20,933 nucleotides of DNA from an uncultured Clostridia bacterium (lineage in GTDB: Bacteria > Bacillota > Clostridia > TANB77 > CAG-508): assembly GCA_947631315.1 (NCBI GenBank), contig CANRLA010000017.1, positions 1-20,933 of the forward strand, written 5' to 3'. The stretch's first letter is position 1. Each line of letters opens with the position of its first letter. Position numbers and translations under genes: made by a program. The notes beneath the pieces are model-generated. The model was not told where the DNA came from. It saw only the letters and a list, made by a program, of their open reading frames with translations, and did not search any database. This document shows positions 1 to 6,874 of this stretch, piece by piece.

Positions 1-2037
1 ATGTTTTCTTTCAATAACCCATTAGGCGCTTGTCCTAGTTGTACAGGAATAGGATATTTAATGAAAATGGACGAAGATTTAATTATTCCTGATAAAACCC
101 TTACATTATACAATGGAGTTAAAGCATTCGGAGCAAGCACAATGAAAAAAGGAGAAACAATGGCAAAAATGTATTTTGAAGCCATTGGAAATCACTATGG
201 TGTAGATATAAAAGTGCCAATAAAACAACTTCCAAGGTGGTTTTTAGAAAAAATATTATATGGTACAGGTGATGAATTAATTGATTTTGAATACACTTCT
301 CCATTTGGAACAAGAAAAATGAAATCTGCATTTGAAGGCGTAATTCCAACACTTGAAAGACGCCATAGAGAAACTAAATCGCAAGGAATGATGCAGTTTT
401 ATGAACTTTATATGAGTGAAGCAGAATGTCCAGAATGTCACGGAGCAAGACTAAAACCTGAAGTTTTATCAGTAAGAGTAGGAGATAAAAACATAAAAGA
501 ACTTACTGATATGTCTGTAGTTCATATAAAAGAATATATTAATAGTTTAGAATTAACTGAAAAAGAGGCTTTAATTGCTGACCAAATTATGAAAGAACTT
601 AACAAAAGGTTACAATTCTTAATTGATGTAGGTCTTGATTATTTAACATTATCAAGAAGTGCTGCAACACTTTCAGGTGGTGAATCTCAAAGAATAAGAC
701 TTGCTACTCAAATAGGTTCAGGCCTTTCAGGAGTAATGTATATATTAGATGAACCAAGTATAGGTCTTCATCAAAGAGATAATGATAAATTAATTGCTAC
801 ATTAAAAAAACTTAGAGATTTAGGAAATTCAGTAATCGTTGTAGAGCACGACATAGATACAATGTATGCTGCAGACCAAGTAATAGATATCGGCCCAGGA
901 CCAGGTGTTCACGGTGGAAAAGTAATGGCACAGGGAACTGCAGAAGAGATAAAAGATGTCAAAGACTCAATTACTGCACAATACTTAAGTGGAAGAAAAC
1001 AAATCACAATACCAAAACATAGAAGAAAATTAACAGGTAAATATTTAGAAATAGTAAAAGCAAGAGAAAACAATTTAAAAAATATATCTGTAAAAATTCC
1101 ACTTGGACAATTTGTTTGTGTTACAGGAGTTTCAGGCTCAGGAAAGAGTACATTAGTTAATGAAGTTTTGTATAAAAATATTAATAGAGTACTTAATAAA
1201 TCAAATGAAAAAGTTGGTAAATGCGAAGAAGTAAAAGGAATTCAAAACATTGACAAAATTATTAATATAGACCAATCACCAATAGGAAGAACGCCTAGGT
1301 CAAACCCTGCAACATATACAGGAGTATTTGATTTCATAAGAGATATATTTGCAACAACAAATGAAGCCAAATTAAGAGGTTATGACAAAGGAAGATTTAG
1401 TTTCAATGTTGAAGGCGGAAGATGTGAAGCATGTCATGGAGATGGAATAATAAAGATAGAAATGAATTTCCTATCTGATGTATATGTACCATGTGAAGTA
1501 TGTAAAGGAAAAAGATACAATAGAGAAACTTTAGAAGTAAAATATAAAGGAAAATCTATTGCAGATATACTTGATATGACAGTAGAAGAAGCATTAGAAT
1601 TTTTTGAAAATATTCCAAGAATAAAACAAAAAATACAAACATTGTATGATGTAGGATTAGGCTATATTAAATTAGGACAACCTTCAACGACTTTATCAGG
1701 AGGAGAAGCACAAAGAATAAAACTTGCAACAGAACTTTCAAAAAGACCAACTGGAAAAACATTATATATATTAGATGAGCCAACTACAGGTCTTCACATT
1801 GATGATGTTCATAGGTTAGTAGATATTTTACAAAGATTAGCAGATAGTGGTAATACTATTTTAGTAATAGAACATAATTTAGATTTAATAAAAACTTGTG
1901 ATTATATCATTGACCTTGGACCTGAAGGTGGAGATAATGGAGGAGAAATAATTGCAGTAGGTACTCCTGAAAAAATATGCAAAAATGAAAAAAGTTATAC
2001 AGGAAAATTTTTAAAAGAATATCTAGAAGAACACTAA
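1..2037 (+). CDS. uvrA: Excinuclease ABC subunit UvrA, 3' portion (5' end outside window)
   Basis: UvrA is the damage-recognition ATPase of nucleotide excision repair; it loads UvrB on damaged DNA. The 678 residues here are the C-terminal part of a protein normally about 940 long. The frame is open from base 1, and the ATG there is internal, because the residues after it (FNNPLGACPSC) belong to the middle of UvrA. Visible parts: the second CxxC of the first zinc finger (C11, C14), the insertion region, ABC signature LSGGESQR at 224-231 with Walker B LDEPSIGLHQRD after it, second Walker A GVSGSGKST at 376-384, zinc finger C475-X2-C478-X19-C498-X2-C501, second signature LSGGEAQR at 565-572, and Walker B LDEPTTGLH. 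No defect is seen in this part. It ends with TAA and faces dapB convergently. Identification is very secure. Confidence 0.98.
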   Translation: MFSFNNPLGACPSCTGIGYLMKMDEDLIIPDKTLTLYNGVKAFGASTMKKGETMAKMYFEAIGNHYGVDIKVPIKQLPRWFLEKILYGTGDELIDFEYTSPFGTRKMKSAFEGVIPTLERRHRETKSQGMMQFYELYMSEAECPECHGARLKPEVLSVRVGDKNIKELTDMSVVHIKEYINSLELTEKEALIADQIMKELNKRLQFLIDVGLDYLTLSRSAATLSGGESQRIRLATQIGSGLSGVMYILDEPSIGLHQRDNDKLIATLKKLRDLGNSVIVVEHDIDTMYAADQVIDIGPGPGVHGGKVMAQGTAEEIKDVKDSITAQYLSGRKQITIPKHRRKLTGKYLEIVKARENNLKNISVKIPLGQFVCVTGVSGSGKSTLVNEVLYKNINRVLNKSNEKVGKCEEVKGIQNIDKIINIDQSPIGRTPRSNPATYTGVFDFIRDIFATTNEAKLRGYDKGRFSFNVEGGRCEACHGDGIIKIEMNFLSDVYVPCEVCKGKRYNRETLEVKYKGKSIADILDMTVEEALEFFENIPRIKQKIQTLYDVGLGYIKLGQPSTTLSGGEAQRIKLATELSKRPTGKTLYILDEPTTGLHIDDVHRLVDILQRLADSGNTILVIEHNLDLIKTCDYIIDLGPEGGDNGGEIIAVGTPEKICKNEKSYTGKFLKEYLEEH

Positions 2038-2098
2038 AATAAGTGATTAATAGAGAAATAATAAATATAGTTATAAAAAATAAATATATAATTAAAAT

Positions 2099-2130
2099 AC
2101 CGGGAAGCTTCTATTTTGAAGTTTCCCGGT
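2099..2130 (-). terminator. Intrinsic terminator of the dapB-like gene, possibly bidirectional
   Basis: ACCGGGAA and TTCCCGGT pair perfectly, and an inner CTTC/GAAG pairs across one G-T, with TATTTT as loop. On the minus strand the stem is followed at once by ATTTTAATTATAT, a loose U-rich tract suited to ending dapB. On the plus strand a T7 run lies about 14 bases past the stem, so it may also stop uvrA transcripts. It sits between the two convergent genes. Confidence 0.8.
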
Positions 2131-2168
2131 AGGCCTTATGCTATTTTTTTATACTTTGCTTTATGACC

Positions 2169-2807
2169 TCATATTCCTAAAAAATTGAGGTAGTCGTTCA
2201 TAGTATAAATTCGATTTTCATGCACATTTGCAATATAGGAAGCACATTTAAGTGCTCCTTCAGCAAAGATAGAAGGGTTGTTGGTGCGATGTGAAAGTGT
2301 AATTACCTCATCACCTTTTTTCATAAAATAAGAAATATGCTCACAAGAAGTATTGCCTTTAGTAGACATTTTGGAATTGTGAGCTTCGAGAATTTCAGTA
2401 TCATAGTCACTTAACATCTTAGCAGCAATAATTACCAAACGATCAAACCGACCTACACCTATAGACATATTTTCACTCATGAAGATAGGTATACTTTGTG
2501 CCGCTTCTTCAATGGTAGCTTCTTGATCTTTTGAAAAGCCAGTCGTTGCAATAACCATTGGAACGTTATATTCTATTGCCGCTTCAACCGCCTTTAATGT
2601 AGCGGAGGGTCTAGAAAAATCGATGACGACATCAACGTTTTCCAAATCAATGATAGAAGATGATACTTCAACACCAGGGACGTTAACCTTTGGATTACAA
2701 TTGGAATCATATCCGCCGGTAATGTACATATCTTTTGACTCCTTGATTAGATTGCAGACGATTTTTCCCATCCGTCCATTGCAACCGACTACAAAAATAC
2801 TTAACAT
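2169..2807 (-). CDS. dapB: DapB-like (4-hydroxy-tetrahydrodipicolinate reductase family) protein lacking the substrate-binding loop
   Basis: DapB reduces hydroxy-tetrahydrodipicolinate with NAD(P)H in the lysine/diaminopimelate pathway. Seen: N-terminal Rossmann motif GCNGRMGK (residues 8-15), VVIDFSRP, ATTGFSKDQ, SENMSIGV, EILEAH, and a C-terminal segment (CEHISYF, ITLSHRTNNPSIFAEGALKCA) like the usual GEH..HR..IFA.GAL. It is 212 residues long. The family motif H-H-x2-K-x-D-A-P-S-G-T is not present: EAHNSKMSTKGNTSCEH runs straight into the later GEH region, as if some 40 residues were removed in frame. The Lys and Ser-Gly-Thr that bind substrate in E. coli DapB therefore cannot be placed. 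Start ATG is preceded by AAGGAG at good spacing. Base composition is richer in GC (37-40% in sampled lines) than neighbouring genes, and no other lysine gene is near. It could be a divergent reductase of changed substrate or a non-functional relic; the open frame and own promoter favour the former. Confidence 0.8.
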   Translation of the reverse strand: MLSIFVVGCNGRMGKIVCNLIKESKDMYITGGYDSNCNPKVNVPGVEVSSSIIDLENVDVVIDFSRPSATLKAVEAAIEYNVPMVIATTGFSKDQEATIEEAAQSIPIFMSENMSIGVGRFDRLVIIAAKMLSDYDTEILEAHNSKMSTKGNTSCEHISYFMKKGDEVITLSHRTNNPSIFAEGALKCASYIANVHENRIYTMNDYLNFLGI

Positions 2808-2900
2808 ACTTTTACTCTCCTTTTTTGTAATAATAGTGAGGGTTAATAGTTACAAAAAGCATAAGAGCCGTTTTCACATTAAAAAGCTAATGTAAAAAAT

Positions 2901-2929
2901 ATTATAACATAATATAATAAAAAAAACAA
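2901..2929 (-). promoter_or_regulatory. Sigma-A-type promoter of the dapB-like gene
   Basis: On the minus strand TTGTTT (2929-2924) and TATAAT (2906-2901) are 17 bp apart. The predicted transcript starts near 2894, leaving a leader of about 87 bases. The leader opens with a small hairpin, ACATTA/TAATGT with a six-base loop (2876-2893). The -35 box lies only six bases from the first 41-bp tandem repeat, which begins at 2935. Confidence 0.7.
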
Positions 2930-2934
2930 TAGAA

Positions 2935-3098
2935 ACTTTAGATTATGACTGGAATCTATTTCTACAATTAACCTAACTTTAGATTGAGACTGGAATTTAT
3001 TTCTACAATTAACCTAAATTTAAATTGAAACTGAAATCTACTTCTACAATTAACCTAAATTTAAATTGAAACTGAAATCTACGTCTACAATTAATCTA
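2935..3098. repeat. Four-copy 41-bp tandem repeat upstream of the dapB promoter
   Basis: Four units of exactly 41 bp begin at 2935, 2976, 3017 and 3058. Each holds a variant of A(C/A)TTTA(G/A)ATT, then A-CTG-AAT, then TCTACAATTAACCTAA. Copies 1-2 resemble each other, as do copies 3-4, suggesting two doublings. Copy 1 contains the inverted pair TAGATT/AATCTA around an eight-base loop, only partly kept in the others. There are no unique spacers, so it is not CRISPR. It lies directly upstream of the dapB -35 box. Function is unknown; an operator array or a replication-slippage minisatellite are both possible. Confidence 0.9.
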
Positions 3099-3130
3099 AT
3101 TTTATTTTGAATTAATGACTTAATTAAAAT

Positions 3131-3163
3131 TAATAGCCTAGACTAATAACATCTAGGCTATTA
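3131..3163 (-). terminator. Intrinsic terminator of the Asn-rich small gene
   Basis: A perfect 12-bp stem TAATAGCCTAGA / TCTAGGCTATTA has a nine-base loop. It lies 14 bases past the stop codon of the minus-strand gene at 3178-3288. Read on that strand it is followed by ATTTTAATTAAG, a moderate U-rich tract. Confidence 0.8.
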
Positions 3164-3177
3164 CAAAAATTTTATAA

Positions 3178-3288
3178 TTATTTGTTTAAGTTTTGATTAT
3201 TGCTGTTGTTTTGATTATTTTTTTGATTGTTGTTGTTATTGTTGTTATTCTTGTTATTGTTATTTGATTTCTTAGAATCATTTGACAT
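3178..3288 (-). CDS. 36-residue asparagine-rich small protein, unknown function
   Basis: This short frame starts ATG and is preceded by GGAGGTG with an eight-base spacer, one of the best ribosome binding sites in the window. It ends in TAA and has a strong terminator 14 bases later, so it looks like a real one-gene unit. The product begins MSNDSKKSN, has 21 Asn among 36 residues, with Gln, Ser and Lys making up most of the rest, and no hydrophobic stretch. It should be unstructured, soluble and slightly basic. I recognise no family. Small hydrophilic Asn/Gln-rich proteins are found among spore-packed proteins of Firmicutes, but no SASP signature is visible, so that link is a guess. A TATAAT lies at 3345-3340 on this strand without a convincing -35. 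The long leucine-rich frame on the opposite strand is its shadow. Confidence 0.7.
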   Translation of the reverse strand: MSNDSKKSNNNNKNNNNNNNNQKNNQNNSNNQNLNK

Positions 3289-3472
3289 ATTTAAGCACCT
3301 CCATTTCGTTATAACTTATTTATTACCAAAAAAAATAAAATTATACATAAACTTATATGAAAAGTTATTTGTAAAATTAAAAATAAATTTATGTCATAAT
3401 AAAGTCAAAAATAAAATCAAAAATCAAGTAAAAAAAGCAAATTTTGGAAATAAAACCAAAAAAATAAGTTTA

Positions 3473-3501
3473 TTGCATAAAAAAAATATTTAGTATATAA
3501 T
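3473..3501 (+). promoter_or_regulatory. Sigma-A-type promoter for the cmk-like/murD unit
   Basis: TTGCAT (3473-3478), 17 bp, then TATAAT (3496-3501). The predicted start is near 3508, about 30 bases before the cmk-like ATG. It is divergent from the Asn-rich gene. Confidence 0.75.
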
Positions 3502-3538
3502 CATAAAAAATTAAAAGGAGAAAAAGTATATAAAAATT

Positions 3539-4222
3539 ATGAGTGAAGAAAATTTTGTTATAGGTGTTGAAGGAATGGTTTCTTCAGGAAAAACCTCAAT
3601 GTGCAAAGAACTTGTTAAATTGATATCAAATACTATATACATAGATGCAGGATACATATACAGAGGAATAATTTATGCTATTGCAAAAAATAAAATAGAT
3701 TTATCAAATTGCAAAATGGATCCATTTGAATTAATGAAAAATCTTAAAGTTGAATTCAAAATAGAAGATGGAATAACACAAATCTATATTGATAATGAGA
3801 AAATAGATGAAGAAAAAATTGAAACAATGGATAATGCAATAGGAGTATCTCAATTTGCAAGTACAAATGATAATAAGCAGCTATTTTTATTTGCAAAAAA
3901 TATAGTTGAAGAATATAGAAAAAACTTTAATTTAATTGTTTCAGGAAGAAATTTACCACAGATATATCCAAATATGAATATACATTTATTTATTACTGCT
4001 TCATTAGAAGCAAGAGTACAAAGAAGATTTAATCAATATAATGGAAAATATAGTTTAGAAGAAGTTAAAAATATAATTAAACAAAGAGATGATATTCACG
4101 AAAAAGCTGGATTTAATAATATTACTGACATTACAGAGAAAATAGATTTAACAGAATGTAAATCAGCCAATGAATCTGCAATTAAAGTTTTAAATATTTT
4201 AAAAGAGAAAAATATTGTATAA
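3539..4222 (+). CDS. cmk: Cytidylate kinase-like protein (divergent)
   Basis: The family transfers phosphate from ATP to CMP/dCMP in the cytoplasm. Of 227 residues, the first 20 hold a P-loop, GMVSSGKT at 12-19, followed by DAGYIYRG (residues 37-44), equivalent to DTGAMYR of Cmk. Later SGRNLPQIYPNMNIHLFITAS matches the usual GRD..T.V.P.A..K.FLTAS, then ARVQRRF and a lid-like KQRDDIHEKAGF. Asn replaces Asp in the GRD element and the lid is unlike textbook Cmk, so it is a divergent relative and substrate is uncertain. The only good Shine-Dalgarno (AAGGAG, 3515-3520) is 18 bases from this ATG, longer than normal. A non-ATG start a few codons earlier (ATT at 3536 or ATA at 3530) would fit the spacing better. 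murD follows after 44 bases, probably in the same transcript. Confidence 0.75.
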   Translation: MSEENFVIGVEGMVSSGKTSMCKELVKLISNTIYIDAGYIYRGIIYAIAKNKIDLSNCKMDPFELMKNLKVEFKIEDGITQIYIDNEKIDEEKIETMDNAIGVSQFASTNDNKQLFLFAKNIVEEYRKNFNLIVSGRNLPQIYPNMNIHLFITASLEARVQRRFNQYNGKYSLEEVKNIIKQRDDIHEKAGFNNITDITEKIDLTECKSANESAIKVLNILKEKNIV

Positions 4223-4266
4223 TGTGATAAAAAATAAAATATAATTAAAAAGAAAAGAGGAATTAT

Positions 4267-5676
4267 ATGGATACATACACAAATACAAAATTAGATGAGT
4301 TTAATAAAACAATTTCTAACAAAAGAGTTGCAATTATAGGACTTGGAGTAAGCAATTTACCACTAATTGATTATTTCAAAAAATTAGGTTCATCTATAAC
4401 TGTTTTTGATAATAGAGAAGAAGAAAAAATTGAAAAAAATATATTAGAAGATTTAAAAAATAAAGATATTAGAGGATATTTTGGAAAAGATGCTTTAAAA
4501 GATTTAATTGGATTTGACTATATATTTCGCTCACCATCTTGCATGCCATCTACACCTGAAATAGAAAAAGAAGTTGAAAAAGGAGCCATACTTACATCTG
4601 AAATAGAAAAAGTTTTAGAATTATCTCCTAGCCATATTATAGGTATAACAGGTAGTGATGGAAAAACAACAACAACAACTTTAGTATATGAGTTATTAAA
4701 AAATGCAGGTTATAAATGTTTCTTAGGAGGAAATATAGGAACGCCACTTTTTACTCAAATCAAGGATATGAAACCTGATGACTATGTTGTTTTGGAACTT
4801 AGCAGTTTCCAATTAGTCGATATGAAAATAAGTCCACAAATCTCTATTGTAACTAATATTACACCAAATCATTTAAATGTACATAAAGATTATCAGGAAT
4901 ATATTGATAGCAAAAAAAATATTTATTTACATCAAAATGAAGATGGAATTTTAGTAATTAATAAAGATAATGAAATTACTAGAGAATTTTATAAAGATGC
5001 TCCTGGAAAAGTACGCTTTTTTAGCCATAAAGAAATACTTGACAATGGTGTAATTTTTGATGAAAAAGATAAAACAATAAAAGTTTGTGATGATGGAGTA
5101 AGAAAACATCTAATAAAACAAAAAGAAATGCTCTTAAAGGGAGAGCACAATTGCGAAAATGCTTGCTCTGCGATTAGCGCAACACTAGGATTAGTTAAAG
5201 AAGATACAATGATAGACACAATACAAAATTTTGCAGGAGTTGAACATAGACTAGAATTTATAAGAGAGATAAATGGAGTAAAATGGTATAACGATTCTAT
5301 AGGAACAAGTCCAACTAGGACAATAGCAGGACTTAATTCATTTGACGAAAAAATTGTTTTAATTGCTGGAGGATATGATAAGCATTTAGACTATACTCCA
5401 ATAGGAAAACCAATAGTAGATAATGTATCTAAGCTTATTTTAATGGGAGATACTGCAGAAAAAATCAATATAGCAGTAAAGAATGAATTAGAAAAACAAT
5501 CTAAAACTATGCCTATATATAGATGTTCTACATTAGAAGAAGTAGCAAAAAAGGCTAAAGAAATCGCCAAAGAAGGGGAAATAGTTCTATTTTCACCAGC
5601 AAGTGCAAGTTTTGATATGTTCAAAAACTTCGCAGAAAGAGGAGATAAATTTAAAGAGATAGTTAATTCATTGTAA
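4267..5676 (+). CDS. murD: UDP-N-acetylmuramoyl-L-alanine--D-glutamate ligase MurD
   Basis: MurD adds D-glutamate to UDP-MurNAc-L-Ala with ATP in cytoplasmic peptidoglycan precursor synthesis. At 469 residues it has the normal length. Domains in order: N-terminal Rossmann-like UDP-binding domain (RVAIIGLGVSNLPLIDYF), central Mur-ligase ATPase domain with P-loop GSDGKTTTT from residue 129, LELSSFQL and TNITPNHLNVH, then the C-terminal domain with GVEHRLEFI, NDSIGTSPTRT, LIAGGYDKHLDY and LFSPASASFDMF. These are all typical MurD blocks. The start ATG follows AGAGGA at usual spacing. Other mur/dcw genes are not adjacent, so murD is outside a full division cluster here. No terminator is obvious before the next gene. 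Confidence 0.96.
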   Translation: MDTYTNTKLDEFNKTISNKRVAIIGLGVSNLPLIDYFKKLGSSITVFDNREEEKIEKNILEDLKNKDIRGYFGKDALKDLIGFDYIFRSPSCMPSTPEIEKEVEKGAILTSEIEKVLELSPSHIIGITGSDGKTTTTTLVYELLKNAGYKCFLGGNIGTPLFTQIKDMKPDDYVVLELSSFQLVDMKISPQISIVTNITPNHLNVHKDYQEYIDSKKNIYLHQNEDGILVINKDNEITREFYKDAPGKVRFFSHKEILDNGVIFDEKDKTIKVCDDGVRKHLIKQKEMLLKGEHNCENACSAISATLGLVKEDTMIDTIQNFAGVEHRLEFIREINGVKWYNDSIGTSPTRTIAGLNSFDEKIVLIAGGYDKHLDYTPIGKPIVDNVSKLILMGDTAEKINIAVKNELEKQSKTMPIYRCSTLEEVAKKAKEIAKEGEIVLFSPASASFDMFKNFAERGDKFKEIVNSL

Positions 5677-5749
5677 GCAATTTATTATAAAAAATTGAAA
5701 AAAGAATTAAGTTAGAAAGTAAGATAATTAAAAATAAAGTTGTATCAAA

Positions 5750-5788
5750 AAAATACCTTCAGACATAAATTATGTTAGGAGGTATTTT
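5750..5788 (+). promoter_or_regulatory. Hairpin sequestering the Shine-Dalgarno of the 5789 gene
   Basis: AAAATACCTTC (5750-5760) pairs with GGAGGTATTTT (5778-5788) over 11 bp with one G-T pair. An inner ACATAA/TTATGT stem continues the fold. The 3' arm contains the whole GGAGG and ends at the base before the ATG. Translation would be blocked whenever the stem forms. With only four U after the stem it is a poor terminator. Confidence 0.65.
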
Positions 5789-6745
5789 ATGATATACGAA
5801 GATTATTTTAAAAGTGTAATAGGAGGCAATTTTAAATCACCGGAATATTACAATACTACATACGAAAATAAAACTTATGAGCCAATTCAAGTAAATGGAA
5901 CAATAGATGATAATTTAAAAGTAGATGAAATCATGGACTTGTATCCTGATATATATAAAGTAGTTTTACCAATGATTGATAAAATGCTTTTAGGGAAAAA
6001 TATCAGTAATTTAAATGATAATATCTTAAATACGTGGACATTAGAAATATATGATTCACTTGAAGCGGAAGATAATATTAAGCAACAGCCTAACAACAAT
6101 CAAGTATATGAAAGTGAGACTACCAGTGTAAAACCAGTTAATAAAGTAGGAAATATAACGGATAACAGAATGCAAAATGTTAGTCAAATTGCTAATTCAA
6201 ATCAATCAACAAAATTAAATCAACCAACTAATTTAGTTCAAACAACAAATTTAAATCGCGGCTCTAATATGATTCAGACATCTGCTTGGAATTCAACTAA
6301 TAGTAGTAATTTGAATAATAATCTTGCTAAAAATGATAAGATAAATAATGATTTAAACAATTCTAGTATTGAATCAAATGCAGAAATTTTAAAGGAAAAT
6401 AAAACAATTGATGTTGTTTCAAGATATCAAAATAGGAAAAATCCAATTCTAAGAGACTTAATAAAGATAATGATATTAAATAGGTTGTTTGGAAATAATA
6501 ATAATAGACCACCATATCCAAGACCAAATTATCCAGGTCAAAATAATCCTAGACCGCCTTATGAAAATCCAAGGCCACCTTATCCAAGAGCTAATAATTT
6601 AGTAGATAGTAACGCAGAGCCACTTTTTCAAGAGCAAAATAGTCAAATGCCAAATTATAGACCAGTTGATGCAAATCCATATAGTAAATATTTAAAAAAT
6701 GCACCAAAGACATATTTTGATGTACCATATCCTGAGGAAGGTTGA
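5789..6745 (+). CDS. Hypothetical protein with YPDIY N-terminal domain, Asn-rich linker and Pro-rich tail
   Basis: Function is not known. The 318 residues fall into four parts. An N-terminal acidic, helical region (about 1-95) contains MDLYPDIYKVVLPMIDKML. A low-complexity linker (about 96-200) is rich in Asn, Gln, Thr and Ser, with repeats of N-Q-(S/P)-T-(K/N)-L. A conserved-looking helix LRDLIKIMILNRLFG spans 221-235. The tail from about 236 is Pro/Arg/Asn/Tyr-rich with repeated RPPYPR/NPRPPY. There is no signal peptide. My impression, from memory only, is that Clostridia carry a family with the same order (YP.IY domain, then LRDLI.I, then RPPYPRP), of unknown function and perhaps spore-surface related. 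A strong TAGGAGGT precedes the ATG but lies inside a hairpin. The TGA stop overlaps the -35 box of the next promoter. Confidence 0.75.
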   Translation: MIYEDYFKSVIGGNFKSPEYYNTTYENKTYEPIQVNGTIDDNLKVDEIMDLYPDIYKVVLPMIDKMLLGKNISNLNDNILNTWTLEIYDSLEAEDNIKQQPNNNQVYESETTSVKPVNKVGNITDNRMQNVSQIANSNQSTKLNQPTNLVQTTNLNRGSNMIQTSAWNSTNSSNLNNNLAKNDKINNDLNNSSIESNAEILKENKTIDVVSRYQNRKNPILRDLIKIMILNRLFGNNNNRPPYPRPNYPGQNNPRPPYENPRPPYPRANNLVDSNAEPLFQEQNSQMPNYRPVDANPYSKYLKNAPKTYFDVPYPEEG

Positions 6746-6770
6746 CAAAGAAAAATTTGTTTTGTAAAAT
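6742..6770 (+). promoter_or_regulatory. Sigma-A-type promoter of the MFS gene
   Basis: TTGACA (6742-6747), 17 bp, TAAAAT (6765-6770): a near-consensus promoter. The -35 hexamer overlaps the TGA stop of the preceding gene. The leader before the TTG start is about 97 bases. Confidence 0.75.
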
Positions 6771-6874
6771 ATATTATGCTAAAAAAATAAGTAATCAAGC
6801 AAATTTAAAAGTAGAATTATAGATAATTAAATAAACTAATAATCAGAAATAACGAAAAAAAGGAGATTTATATT

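Noticed and set aside
1..3. True start codon of uvrA at base 1
   Set aside because: The sequence after it is the middle of UvrA; about 260 N-terminal residues lie before the window.
2808..2900. Lysine riboswitch in the dapB leader
   Set aside because: The leader is only about 87 bases and shows just one small hairpin; the lysine aptamer needs roughly twice that.
2935..3098. CRISPR array
   Set aside because: The repeats are directly tandem with a 41-bp period and contain no variable spacers; no cas gene is near.
3227..3493. Leucine-rich plus-strand reading frame of 88 codons
   Set aside because: Its leucine run is the antisense of the Asn codons of the minus-strand small gene, and it has no ribosome site and crosses a promoter region.
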